This document shows, one piece after another, positions 7,101 to 16,234 of a stretch of DNA of 64,000 nt. Source of the stretch: CBDFLA01 sp965248915 (lineage in GTDB: Bacteria > Pseudomonadota > Alphaproteobacteria > M2410); the NCBI GenBank assembly GCA_965248915.1, contig OZ252216.1, forward strand, positions 3,348,001 to 3,412,000. Reading direction: 5' to 3'. Position 1 is the first letter of the stretch, and every line of letters starts with the position of its first letter. The notes under the pieces were generated by a model, which saw nothing but the letters and a program-made list of their open reading frames with translations, had not been told where the DNA came from and made no database searches. Both the position numbers and the translations under genes were made by a program.

Positions 7101-8915
7101 TTACGCTTTGTCGTCTACTTTCTCCGCGTCGTCAGTAGCTTCAGCTTCTTCCGCAGCAGGTTCTTCTTCTGCGGCGGGCTCTTCAGTCGCCTCAGATGCC
7201 GCGGCCGCTTCATCACCAGGCTCGTTGGCTTGCAGAGCTGATCCCAGAATATCGCCCAATGTGGCGCCAGAATCCGATGAACCGTATTGGGCCACCGCTT
7301 CTTTTTCTTCTGCGACTTCGCGCGCTTTGATCGACAGGCCGATCTTCCGGCTGGATTTGTCGAGGCTTGTCACACGAGCATCGATCTTGTCGCCAACTGC
7401 AAACCGTTCTGGCCGCTGGTCGGAACGATCACGGGCAAGATCAGAACGACGAATAAAGGCCTTAAAGCCTTCACCGACTTCCACTTCGACCCCGTTATCT
7501 TGGATGGCGGTTACTGTGCAAGTCACAACCGAGCCACGCTTGATGGTTCCAACAGAATCCATCGGGTCGCCGCCGAGCTGTTTGACGCCAAGAGAAATGC
7601 GCTCTTTCTCTTGATCTACATCGAGCACAACCGCCTTGATGACGTCGCCCTTCTTATAGTCGGCGATGGCATCATCACCGGACCGGTTCCAGTCCAGATC
7701 CGACATGTGAACCATGCCGTCCAAGTCGCCTTCAAGACCGACAAAGAGACCAAATTCGGTGACGTTTTTGATTTCACCTTCGATTTGGGTGCCAGAAGGA
7801 TACCTGTCCGCAAAGCTTGTCCAAGGATTGTCCATGCACTGCTTGAGGCCAAGAGAAATACGGCGCTTGGCCGGATCGACCTCCAGAACCATGACTTCGA
7901 CTTCTTGGCTTGTGGAAACGATTTTGCCGGGGTGAACGTTCTTTTTGACCCAGCTCATCTCAGAGACGTGGACCAGGCCTTCAACACCAGGCTCAAGCTC
8001 AACAAAAGCACCATAGTCGGTGATGTTGGTGACCCGTCCAGTGAAGCGACCGTCGATCGGATATTTAGCTTCGACGCCCTCCCATGGATCGGCTTCAAGC
8101 TGCTTCATGCCCAAGCTGATCCGTTGGGTTTCCTGGTTGATCTTGATGATTTGAACTTTGACCGTTTCGCCAATGGTCAAAACGTCGGAAGGGTTGTTGA
8201 CCCGTCGCCAGGCGATATCGGTGACGTGCAACAGACCGTCGACGCCGCCGAGGTCCACAAACGCACCGTAATCGGTGATGTTTTTGACCACGCCTTCGAC
8301 CACTTGGGCTTCTTCCAAGTTGGCCACAAGCTCGCTGCGCTGTTCGGCTCTGGTTTCTTCAAGAACCGCCCGGCGCGAAACAACGATGTTACCGCGCCGC
8401 TTGTCCATCTTGAGAATTTGGAATGGCTGCGGAATATTGAGCAAAGGCCCAACGTCGCGAATGGGGCGAATATCGACCTGGCTGCCAGGCAAAAACGCCA
8501 CGGCGCCGTCGAGATCGACCGTAAATCCACCTTTGACGCGACCAAAGATGACACCTTGGACCCGTTCATTTTCACCATAGGCTTTTTCTAGGTTTATCCA
8601 GCTTTCCTCGCGGCGCGCTTTTTCGCGCGATAGCATGGCCTCACCTGAGGAGTTTTCAACCCGCTCAAGATAGACTTCGACTTGATCGCCAGCCTTTAAG
8701 GTGGATTCTTGGCCTGGCAGTGCGAATTCTTTCAAAGGGACGCGGCCTTCGGTTTTTAGGCCAACGTCAATCAAAGCGGCGTCCGCTTCGATACTGAGCA
8801 CCGTGCCGGTTACCACGGAGCCTTCGGCGGTCCGATCATCGGACCAAGTTTCATCCAGAAGGGCAGTAAAATCCTCTAATGAGGGATTTAGCCCTGGATC
8901 GGTAGCGTTAGACAT
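7101..8915 (-). CDS. rpsA: 30S ribosomal protein S1
   Basis: S1 binds mRNA and helps initiation on the 30S subunit. The 604-residue protein has six S1 (OB-fold) repeats, recognisable by VTGTVLSIEADAALIDVG, GVIFGRVKGGFTVDLDG, VVKNITDYGAFVDLGG, RVTNITDYGAFVELEPG, EIKNVTEFGLFVGLEG and CTVTAIQDNGVEVEVGEG. A very acidic Ala/Glu-rich tail follows from about residue 555. A GGAG site lies 8 bp before the ATG. A 177-bp leader separates it from cmk, enough for its own promoter, although I could not identify convincing -35 and -10 boxes. The cmk-rpsA order is near universal. Confidence 0.97.
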   Translation of the reverse strand: MSNATDPGLNPSLEDFTALLDETWSDDRTAEGSVVTGTVLSIEADAALIDVGLKTEGRVPLKEFALPGQESTLKAGDQVEVYLERVENSSGEAMLSREKARREESWINLEKAYGENERVQGVIFGRVKGGFTVDLDGAVAFLPGSQVDIRPIRDVGPLLNIPQPFQILKMDKRRGNIVVSRRAVLEETRAEQRSELVANLEEAQVVEGVVKNITDYGAFVDLGGVDGLLHVTDIAWRRVNNPSDVLTIGETVKVQIIKINQETQRISLGMKQLEADPWEGVEAKYPIDGRFTGRVTNITDYGAFVELEPGVEGLVHVSEMSWVKKNVHPGKIVSTSQEVEVMVLEVDPAKRRISLGLKQCMDNPWTSFADRYPSGTQIEGEIKNVTEFGLFVGLEGDLDGMVHMSDLDWNRSGDDAIADYKKGDVIKAVVLDVDQEKERISLGVKQLGGDPMDSVGTIKRGSVVTCTVTAIQDNGVEVEVGEGFKAFIRRSDLARDRSDQRPERFAVGDKIDARVTSLDKSSRKIGLSIKAREVAEEKEAVAQYGSSDSGATLGDILGSALQANEPGDEAAAASEATEEPAAEEEPAAEEAEATDDAEKVDDKA

Positions 8916-9092
8916 TCAAATCTCCAATCAATCAAATAGGTATTCGGGCCGGTCGGTTGTGTCCGACGGTCTTCCTCCAAGGATCTGGTCGTGACCTAGA
9001 TCCTCAAAAGCAAGCGTTCAGCTTTCTTGAGTGAGCTTTATCTGGTGTCTGAAGCCGGCCGAAACCCTATCCGGGTCTGAAGCTTCTCTCCT

Positions 9093-9731
9093 TTATGAAG
9101 CAGCGCCGTTTTGACCTGTCCGGTCAATGAGGGCGCAGGCCGTCTCGAACGCGGCTTCTATACTCAATTCAGTCGTATCGAGCAAGTGCCCATCTTGTGC
9201 GGGCTTCATCGGGGAGACTTCCCTCTCCTCATCGCGCCGGTCTCGCTCAACCACCTGTGAGAGAATATCTCCCTCTTCAACGGTTTCGCCACGTTCCAAA
9301 AGCTCCAAAAAGCGCCGTTTCGCACGGGTCTGAGCATTGGCAGTGACGAACAGTTTGATTTCAGCCTCGGGACAAACCACGGTGCCGATGTCGCGACCTT
9401 CAAGAACGGCTCCTGGGGGGGTCTTCGCAAAATTTCGCTGAAAGGCGAGAATGGCGGCACGTACATCTGGAATAGCAGAGACGATGGAGGCTGCAACCCC
9501 CACCTCAGCGGTGCGCAAAGCCTCCTCAAACCGAAGATCAGGGTCAAGGGTTTGGGCAGCGTAGATGGCGCGGGCCTGATCGGTTGGGTCTGATCCTTCT
9601 CTGAGAACCGTGAGGGCAACCGCACGGTAAAGAGAACCGGTGTCGAGGTAATGAAAACCGTAATGTCTTGCCAAACGACGCGCCAAAGTTCCCTTGCCTG
9701 AGGCAGCAGGACCGTCAATCGCAATGATCAT
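9093..9731 (-). CDS. cmk: (d)CMP kinase
   Basis: Cmk phosphorylates CMP and dCMP with ATP. The 212-residue product starts MIIAIDGPAASGKGT, the P-loop, followed by HYLDTGSLYRAVAL, the nucleotide-monophosphate binding segment, and LEGRDIGTVVCPEA and RDRRDEEREVSPM. All are typical of bacterial Cmk. Its start overlaps the aroA stop by 4 bp, indicating coupling. The aroA-cmk-rpsA order is conserved in many proteobacteria. Confidence 0.96.
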   Translation of the reverse strand: MIIAIDGPAASGKGTLARRLARHYGFHYLDTGSLYRAVALTVLREGSDPTDQARAIYAAQTLDPDLRFEEALRTAEVGVAASIVSAIPDVRAAILAFQRNFAKTPPGAVLEGRDIGTVVCPEAEIKLFVTANAQTRAKRRFLELLERGETVEEGDILSQVVERDRRDEEREVSPMKPAQDGHLLDTTELSIEAAFETACALIDRTGQNGAAS

Positions 9732-11158
9732 GGTGCCTCCGATTTCAATATTGCGCCGAGCGAAGTCATGAGCTCGACGAAATTTGGAAAACTTGTTTGA
9801 ATGGAACTGGCATCATCCACCGAAACCGGCGCGTCGGCCACAAGCCCTAAGGTGAGAAATGACATAGCGATACGGTGATCAAAATGCGTTTGCACCATCG
9901 CTCCCCCAGGAACACCGGAACCATTTCCGCGAGTTGAGGGCCGACCTGCAAGTATCAAATCGTGACTCTGTTCACGCACTTCGACCCCACAAGCCTCAAG
10001 ACCTTGCGCCATGGCAGCCAGTCGGTCACTTTCCTTGATCCGAAGCTCTTGCAATCCGAGCATGGTGGTTTCGCCGTCCGCCACAGAGGCCACGGCGGCC
10101 AGGATAGGGTATTCATCGATCATTGACATAGACCGTTCCGGCGGGACGGTGACGCCCTTAAGCGGTCCTGAGACAATATGAAGGTCTGCGACCTGCTCTC
10201 CGCCCGCCAATCTCTCGTTTTCAAAGGCAATCTGTGCACCCATTTCACTCAATGTTGTGTAGAAACCCGTCCGGGTGGGATTGATCAGAACGTTTTCAAT
10301 CAACAAGTCTGAGCCCTCCACCATCACCGCCGCTGCCGCCAAAAAAGCCGCTGAGGAGGGGTCTCCAGGCACATCTATAGGGGTGGCTTTGAGCTCTGGG
10401 TGTCCATGTAGTTGGATACGGGTGCCATCTTCTTGCGGAACGCTGGAGATCTGGGCCCCAAATGCTTCCAGCATGATCTCAGTGTGGTCGCGGGTCGGTT
10501 TGGCCTCGATCACGGTCGTGATCCCAGGGCAATTGAGGCCAGCCAGAAGAACCGCCGATTTCACCTGGGCTGAAGGTACCGGCAAGACATACTCAATGGG
10601 AACCGGCGAGCGAGCCCCGGAGATGGTGAGCGGCAACGTTCCGCCCTCCCCTCTGACAAATTGAGCCCCAAAGCGGCCAATCGGGTCCATGATCCTCTTC
10701 ATAGGTCGGCGACTGAGGTAGGGGTCACCGACAAAAGTCGCAGTGACGTCATGAGTGCCGAGGAGCCCCATAAGAAGGCGCACTCCAGTTCCTGAATTTC
10801 CAAGATCGAGATGGGCTTGAGGTTGCTGGAGGCCGCCAATGCCAAGACCGTCAACCTCCCAACGGCCCTCAGCCGTCCGCGTGATGTGAGCCCCAAGTGC
10901 TTGCAGGGCTCGAGCCGTGCACAGCACATCGTCCCCTTCGAGGAGGCCGGAGATCTCAGTCGTTCGCGTCGCCAACGCTCCAAAAATCAGGGCTCGATGG
11001 GAAATGGACTTGTCTCCGGGGACTTTAACCCGCCCCCGCAAGGGTTGTGCGCCGGACGCGGTCAAAGGCTGGGGAGGGGCCGAATGTGTCAGGACATGTC
11101 TCCAAAAATGAAGGCCTTCATGAAGAGATGATCTAGACCATAAGAGCCCGGCGCGCAA
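9728..11158 (-). CDS. aroA: 3-phosphoshikimate 1-carboxyvinyltransferase (EPSP synthase)
   Basis: AroA joins phosphoenolpyruvate to shikimate 3-phosphate in aromatic amino acid synthesis. Family blocks are present: VPGDKSISHRALIFGALA, LDLGNSGTGVRLLMGLL, YLSRRPMKR and LRIKESDRLAAMAQGL. The Ala in the NSGTG loop suggests no special resistance type can be inferred. The start is uncertain. The frame contains no ATG or GTG ahead of the conserved domain, only a TTG at 11158 and a CTG at 11090-11092. The CTG product (THSAPPQPLTA...) matches the usual family N-terminus and has GGAGA 7 bp upstream. An ATG at 11095-11097 is out of frame by one base. Confidence 0.94.
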   Translation of the reverse strand: MRAGLLWSRSSLHEGLHFWRHVLTHSAPPQPLTASGAQPLRGRVKVPGDKSISHRALIFGALATRTTEISGLLEGDDVLCTARALQALGAHITRTAEGRWEVDGLGIGGLQQPQAHLDLGNSGTGVRLLMGLLGTHDVTATFVGDPYLSRRPMKRIMDPIGRFGAQFVRGEGGTLPLTISGARSPVPIEYVLPVPSAQVKSAVLLAGLNCPGITTVIEAKPTRDHTEIMLEAFGAQISSVPQEDGTRIQLHGHPELKATPIDVPGDPSSAAFLAAAAVMVEGSDLLIENVLINPTRTGFYTTLSEMGAQIAFENERLAGGEQVADLHIVSGPLKGVTVPPERSMSMIDEYPILAAVASVADGETTMLGLQELRIKESDRLAAMAQGLEACGVEVREQSHDLILAGRPSTRGNGSGVPGGAMVQTHFDHRIAMSFLTLGLVADAPVSVDDASSIQTSFPNFVELMTSLGAILKSEAP

Positions 11159-11303
11159 ACCGCAGGGGAGGGCCGGTCACATCTATTGTGAGCCCGCAGT
11201 GAATAAGGTTTTGACAGGCCCCGTCGTTCGTGGCAAAGGACGCCGAAATAGCAAATGCCCTTGTGTTCCCAAGGAACGGCATTAATCGGAGGAAACTCGA
11301 TCC

Positions 11304-11711
11304 GTGGCAAAACCTGAATTAGGAGAGAAAAGGACCTGTCCAGAGTGCAGTGCAAGGTTCTACGATCTCAACAAATCACCCTGTGAGTGCCCGAAGTGTG
11401 ATCACGCCTTTGAGCCTGAGGTGCTCTTGAAGTCGAAACGCAAGCCCGATGAGGCTGCGGCGGCTGCCGAAATAGCTAAGAAGGCCAAGGAAGCCGAAGA
11501 GGCCAAGAAGGCCAAGGAAGCCGAAGAAGCAAGCAAGACCAGCGGTGACGATGACGCGGACATTATCTCCATCGAAGATATCGATGAAGGTGATGACGAT
11601 GACAACGATAGCGAAAGCGATGATACATTGATTGCGCTGGAAGACGACGATGACAGTGATGTCTCTGTCATCTTGGACGCGCCCGTCGAGACCGATAAAG
11701 CAATCGACTAG
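11304..11711 (+). CDS. TIGR02300-family zinc-ribbon/acidic protein
   Basis: A 135-residue protein beginning MAKPELGEKRTCPECSARFYDLNKSP with two CxxC pairs (CPEC near residue 13, CPKC near residue 30), then a Lys/Ala/Glu helix and a strongly acidic Asp/Glu tail. This is the alphaproteobacterial TIGR02300 family of unknown function, usually found between aroA and tRNA-Ala as here. The central segment contains a tandem duplication (KKAKEAEEA twice; 11481-11531). It starts with GTG at 11304, with GGAGG 12 bp upstream, and is divergent from aroA with a shared 145-bp promoter region. Confidence 0.88.
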   Translation: MAKPELGEKRTCPECSARFYDLNKSPCECPKCDHAFEPEVLLKSKRKPDEAAAAAEIAKKAKEAEEAKKAKEAEEASKTSGDDDADIISIEDIDEGDDDDNDSESDDTLIALEDDDDSDVSVILDAPVETDKAID

Positions 11712-11857
11712 CAGGTCTGACGGGCGCTCTAGCGCGCTCGGCGGATTTGTCCATTCGCGTGATTTGAAGAAGGGGCGGTCCTATTTTCGCGACCGCCTCA
11801 GGGAGCCCGAGGTGCAACTTGTATGTACGACGGCGCGCCTGCCACCCTTTTGGCGAA

Positions 11858-11933
<76 letters not shown>

Positions 11934-12777
11934 TTTTACACTCTATACGAGGGCGAAAATTTGTTACCCTCGAAACGAGTAATGATTATAGAGGGTTACA
12001 AGACCAATAGGCTCTCCGTTTAGTATTCGATATGCCGGAGATGCGTTTTTCAGATCGGTCTTTAGTTGTTTTCTCTGTAGGGCGAGATCGTCGTCCGCTT
12101 GAGCCTGATTTCTAAGCGGACCTGAGTTTGTGAGTCTGCTTGCCTAAGCAAGTCGAGTGAACACGATTTGCAGTGAAAATGGTCAAGTCTTTGCAACTAG
12201 TACCAAATGTTTTCAAGTGTATGGCCGCGCGCGCCAAGCGGTCGGCGGTTTGCTAGTCTGCGTCCACCACCAAACTTCCCTAAGAAGTAATACGACACGA
12301 GGGAACCAACGGGTCCCTTTGTTTTTGTGCGCCAAGTCAATGGGTTGGTGAGGAGTGGGATTGGCATGGTTTTCTCTGGAGAATCCTGAAAGTGCTTTTG
12401 ATGAGGTGCACTTGGATGGCTTTCTCTGGCAGGGCCATTTGCCGACCTCTTAGAGAGGATATCCTATGCGGCGGATTTCTGCGAGTTCGATAGAATGAAG
12501 TCGATTGCGAGATCGTCTGCCCAGAGAACATTCTTCGTCGATGAATGAGGAGTTAAAGTCCGCATGATATCAAAGAGGAAGCACATTGACGCCAGTCAAT
12601 TGGAGTTTGATTCTTGCTCGAAGCGGCTATTGCGCGATTACTTCATTAGGATCATGACCCAACAGTTCTATTACGTGACTTTCTATGCCTTTTGGACTTG
12701 TGACGTGCTTCCCGAATCCTGGATCATTTAGAGTTGGAATTTTCTAACAATGATCCCTTGAATGGGAGAAGGAGAGT
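11934..12777. other. Gene-free stretch after tRNA-Ala
   Basis: About 840 bp with no convincing gene on either strand. It holds an 11-bp inverted repeat (11961-12001) and a 14-bp direct repeat with one mismatch, ATGGTTTTCTCTGG at 12366-12379 and ATGGCTTTCTCTGG at 12416-12429, exactly 50 bp apart. The remainder looks like decayed DNA leading into the IS remnant at 12.78 kb. Confidence 0.6.
11961..12001. repeat. Inverted repeat directly after tRNA-Ala
   Basis: TTGTTACCCTC (11961-11971) faces GAGGGTTACAA (11991-12001), 10 of 11 positions complementary with a 19-nt spacer. It begins 28 bp after the tRNA 3' end. It could be a weak transcription end for the tRNA or a trace of an integration event. 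Nothing further supports either. Confidence 0.45.
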
Positions 12778-12780
12778 TAC

Positions 12781-12926
12781 AAGCGGAAGTCGAAGTTTAG
12801 TGATGCACAAATCGCCTTTGTTTTGCGGCAAGTCGAAGAGGCACGTCCACTTCGGAGGTTTGCCGAAAGACCGACATCGCCGAAGCGACCTTTTACAATT
12901 GGCGGAAGAAGTATGTTGCAAGATGA
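12781..12926 (+). pseudogene. IS3-family OrfA transposase remnant, frameshifted and truncated
   Basis: Frame 1 from 12781 reads KRKSKFSDAQIAFVLRQVEE, the start of IS3-type OrfA (helix-turn-helix transposase subunit). From 12855 a second frame reads EVCRKTDIAEATFYNWRKKY and ends at TGA 12924-12926. Restoring one G near 12841 joins the halves with GTSTS between, the expected spacing, so a single-base deletion broke the gene. The usual ATG is also absent, although GGGAGAAGGAG precedes the coding segment. The C-terminal half of OrfA and all of OrfB are missing: the next gene ends 15 bp further on. The left end of the element may lie near 12720. Confidence 0.82.
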
Positions 12927-12940
12927 GATATGTGTCTCGC

Positions 12941-14500
12941 CTAAGGCATCACGCCGTAGCGGGGGGTCGGGCTTGGCGATTTCGTTCGCCGGTTACGGGC
13001 GAGCTCGAGTGCCTGCGATATACGCGCTCGAGTTTCTTCAGGGAGGACAATGTCATCGACTGAAAACGTCTCGGCAGCATGGATCGCGCCGGCACTTCGC
13101 TCATAGTGTGCCACTAGATCTCTTTTGAGTTGCTCAGGATTGTCAGAGTTTTCAATTTCGGTCGCATGTGCGGCCAGAACCGCACTAGAGGGCGGCAGAG
13201 ATCCAAAGTCAGCAAATGGCCAAGCAAGAACCAGATCTTGCCCACTCGAACCGCCCCCACCCATTGCGCAGGCTCCGAAACCAAAAGCCTTGCGGGTCAC
13301 AACCGTAATGACAGGAATATCAGCCCATGCGAGAGAGTAGGTCAGCGCAAGCCCGGGGCGTAAGGTGCCTTCTCGTTCCGCTTCCGGCCCTGGCATCACC
13401 CCTGGTACATCGACAAGAAAGACAAGCGGCACATGATAAGCAACACAGAGATCAATGAAATGTCGCGCCTTGCGTGCGGCGGCCGCGGTGATAGCGCCTG
13501 CATATACAAGTGACTGATTGGCGACCAATCCGATCGGGTGGCCATCAATCCGAGCAAAACCCGCAATCAGCATCGATGCATGTTCCGGCTTGATCTCAAA
13601 GAAGCTTTCATCGTCCACAATAGCACTAATGACTTTCTTCATATCAAATGGCACACGCGGGTCGTCGGGAACAATGCTCGATATGATTTCTTGCGCTTCT
13701 TTTGATGGGGGCGTTGGTGCAACCGCAGGCGGATATTCGTATGCGTTTGTAGGAAGGTAAGACAAAAATTGGCGCGCCTTGGCGATTGCCATCTCCTCAT
13801 TGCCGGCTCTCATGTCGGCAACACCAGAGACGCGGCAATGCACGTCCGCACCGCCTAACACTTCTTTGTCAATGTCTTGTCCGGTTGCAGCCTTAACGAT
13901 CGGTGGGCCGCCTGCCGCCAACATACTTGTTCCATCGACCATAATGAGCATCTGGCAGAGTGAGGCGATGAGCGAGGAATCCCCTGCGCTTGGGCCCATT
14001 ATCAAGCACACCTGCGGTGACGTCCCAGAGTGCCGGGCGATGGCTGCATAATGTGGTCCAGAAGGATATCCTTCGCCAATCATCTCTTGCGCACGTGCTC
14101 CTGCCCCATCTTGAATCCAAATAACGGGAACACATTCCTTGTGAGCTATTTCAATTGCGCGAAGTTTTTTTCGACCATGAACAATGCCGAATGTTCCACC
14201 TTTGACCGTAAAGTCTTCTCCAACAACGCAGACGGATCGTCCATCGATCTTGCCAAATCCAACGACGACACCGTCAGCTGGCGAGATCTCATTCGAAGTC
14301 GAAGAGTGTCCGATCTCTGTTCGATGAGTAGCTAAAAGGCCATATTCTCCAAAGGTGCCAGGGTCAAGAAGAAGATCAATCCGCTCACGGACAGTCAACT
14401 TACCGCGCGCGTGTTGCTTTTTGATGCGCGTTTGTCCACCCATTTCAAGAGCTTGCTTCCGGCGAGCGCGTAGCTCTTCGTATTTCTCGTCTTTGCTCAT
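12941..14500 (-). CDS. Acyl-CoA carboxylase, carboxyltransferase (beta) subunit
   Basis: Biotin-dependent carboxyltransferase of the propionyl-/methylcrotonyl-CoA carboxylase type, about 519 residues. It has the ClpP/crotonase-like double domain with RARRKQALEMGG, HARGKLTVRERIDLLLDPG, FTVKGGTFG, GAGARAQEMIGEGYPSGPHY, and in the C-terminal half FLVDVPGVMPGPEAEREGT and AFGFGACAMGG. The start is placed at the ATG at 14498-14500 (MSKDEKYEELRARRK); an upstream TTG at 14536 is possible. No biotin-carrying alpha subunit lies nearby, so the partner must be encoded elsewhere. It is the first intact gene of the accessory region. The substrate cannot be fixed from sequence alone. Confidence 0.88.
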   Translation of the reverse strand: MSKDEKYEELRARRKQALEMGGQTRIKKQHARGKLTVRERIDLLLDPGTFGEYGLLATHRTEIGHSSTSNEISPADGVVVGFGKIDGRSVCVVGEDFTVKGGTFGIVHGRKKLRAIEIAHKECVPVIWIQDGAGARAQEMIGEGYPSGPHYAAIARHSGTSPQVCLIMGPSAGDSSLIASLCQMLIMVDGTSMLAAGGPPIVKAATGQDIDKEVLGGADVHCRVSGVADMRAGNEEMAIAKARQFLSYLPTNAYEYPPAVAPTPPSKEAQEIISSIVPDDPRVPFDMKKVISAIVDDESFFEIKPEHASMLIAGFARIDGHPIGLVANQSLVYAGAITAAAARKARHFIDLCVAYHVPLVFLVDVPGVMPGPEAEREGTLRPGLALTYSLAWADIPVITVVTRKAFGFGACAMGGGGSSGQDLVLAWPFADFGSLPPSSAVLAAHATEIENSDNPEQLKRDLVAHYERSAGAIHAAETFSVDDIVLPEETRARISQALELARNRRTKSPSPTPRYGVMP

Positions 14501-14595
14501 TCTATTAATCTCATTCGACCGCCGCACTGTTGGCAACGCTCAACCACGAAGCGGATTGCATCAATCATTGTTATCTCCGGCTCCGCATGCCGCAA

Positions 14596-15783
14596 CTAGC
14601 TCGCAGACGCATCCAGTAGCAACTCCGAGAGGCGAGCTCTAAGTTCATCAAGCGCCGTTTCATCGCCTATCATCTCAATGTCGGTGTTAATTTGCACCGC
14701 AAGAGCGGAATCTGTTTTCGCAAGGTAAACCAATAGGGATCGATATCCCGGAATCCAACCGCCATGACCGTAGCTTTTTCCGTCAGATGTTTCAAAAATG
14801 GTGACGCCGAGGCCATATTTAGGATACTCAGTCTCTTGATTGCGACGACGCACCCCTTTGAACATTTCGGTTCGATAATCCCAGTCCATGGCCCGACCAC
14901 CGAACAATATCCGCCCCCAACGGGCCAGATCTTGGGAATTATTTACAAGTCCACCGCCGGTCCACTCCGTCAATGGGTCGTATACCAGCAGCCCTTCGTT
15001 ATCGAGCGTTTTCGTTGGCACACCCAGTGGATTGTCCGCGCTCAGATAGCCTGGAACAAGCCCCTTTAGGTCGCGTTTATTTGAAGGTGATGTGCGCGTG
15101 AGTGCAAAAGGCTCGAGAAACGTCTCTGTCAAAACTTGGTAGTAATTCTTGTTTGAAGCTTTTTCGATGATTAGCCCGACAAGCAAATACCCGGTGTCTG
15201 TGTATGAAAACCCCTCGCCTGGCTTGAACAATGCTGGTTGACCCAGAATCGTTGCAATCGTCTCGCGCGGTTTGAGTGCCGGTGCAGACAGGCCTCGCTC
15301 TGCCCATAGGTCTGCAAATGCTTTCATGTACACATGATCGACCAATCCACTTGAATGGGTAAGCAGATGCCGGACTGTAATGGTGCTGGCATTTGGTAAT
15401 AGGTCAAAAAACGATTCATCAGCCAACCACTTCGAAATGGGAGCATCCAGCTCCAGCACGCCCTCGCCAACCAGCGAAAGTGCTGTTGCAGAGACGTAGG
15501 TCTTACCGATGCTCGCTGAAAGCATGCGCGATTCAACATTCATTTCAATGTTAGAGTCCGGATCGGCATATCCAACCGCCGTGGCACAGACTTTGCCATC
15601 CGGCAGCGCCAACGCAGCGGTTGCTCCTGGAAATTCATAAGAATCGTAAACCTCCTGCACGATCTGATTCAATTTCGAACAGACCTCAGGAGGACTTGCC
15701 GACCTGTGATGCGATTCCAGGCAGCCGACAAGCAAAACCGGCATGGCAACAAATGCCAAAATGGCGGCTCGATAAGCTCGCAT
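14596..15783 (-). CDS. Beta-lactamase-fold serine hydrolase lipoprotein (esterase/peptidase type)
   Basis: A member of the beta-lactamase class C / family VIII esterase fold, about 395 residues. The catalytic SxxK motif is SIGK in MLSASIGKTYVS. The tyrosine motif is in GFSYTDTGY, and the third motif is HGG in YGHGGWIPGY. The ATG at 15781-15783 is chosen because it begins a lipoprotein signal (MRAYRAAILAFVAMPVLLVGC), predicting an outer- or inner-membrane anchor facing the periplasm. Longer frames start as far as 15942, and an ATG at 15861 has an AGGAG upstream but would bury the signal. Probably hydrolyses an ester; the substrate is unknown. Confidence 0.85.
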   Translation of the reverse strand: MRAYRAAILAFVAMPVLLVGCLESHHRSASPPEVCSKLNQIVQEVYDSYEFPGATAALALPDGKVCATAVGYADPDSNIEMNVESRMLSASIGKTYVSATALSLVGEGVLELDAPISKWLADESFFDLLPNASTITVRHLLTHSSGLVDHVYMKAFADLWAERGLSAPALKPRETIATILGQPALFKPGEGFSYTDTGYLLVGLIIEKASNKNYYQVLTETFLEPFALTRTSPSNKRDLKGLVPGYLSADNPLGVPTKTLDNEGLLVYDPLTEWTGGGLVNNSQDLARWGRILFGGRAMDWDYRTEMFKGVRRRNQETEYPKYGLGVTIFETSDGKSYGHGGWIPGYRSLLVYLAKTDSALAVQINTDIEMIGDETALDELRARLSELLLDASAS

Positions 15784-16234
15784 TTGAGGCCGCCAACAGT
15801 CACTTGGATCGTTTGATATATCCAATGTTTGATTAGCAAAGAAGCCCCGGAACAATTTCATCGCTTGGCAATTCTCCTCAGCCTGGCTGTCGGTCAAAAA
15901 ACAAAACATGACATCAGTATTGGTTTTATTATTGTTCCGCATGTAATGTCAAGCGACGGACCATGCGAGGCGCACAACAAAAGCGAAGCTTGTCAACAAG
16001 GGAGCTTAGTCTTGAATTCAGTAAACTCGAAATCTCGTGTGACAGTGGGAAAGTGATCCTCCATCGAAAGGGTGCTCGGGGCGAAAATTTGAAAACTGCT
16101 TTTTGACTTTACCCAGCCAATTGACAGTTTTTGCTCACAACCCAGATGGACTATATGAAAAAGTTGAATACCGCTTGTTGATTCGTTATCAAACACGCGA
16201 ATATGGGATTGACACTTCTTGGAATAATTTTGGC
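15784..16234. promoter_or_regulatory. Divergent intergenic region between serine hydrolase and TetR gene
   Basis: This 450-bp region separates the minus-strand hydrolase from the plus-strand TetR gene. It contains TGACATCAGTATT at 15911-15923 and ATGTCA at 15946-15951, which form a TGACAT/ATGTCA inverted pair. A related element with GTCAGTATT and a following AATGTCAA occurs at 19502-19538, in the promoter region shared by the TonB receptor and MaoC genes. I read these as candidate sites for the adjacent TetR regulator. Core promoter boxes are not certain. Confidence 0.35.

Noticed and set aside
7287..8591. 434-codon open frame opposite rpsA
   Set aside because: It is the reverse-complement shadow of the conserved rpsA S1 repeats; no independent start signal or recognisable domains.
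12337..12531. 64-codon minus-strand frame in the gene-free stretch after tRNA-Ala
   Set aside because: No similarity recognised, weak start context, and it covers a short direct repeat; probably chance.
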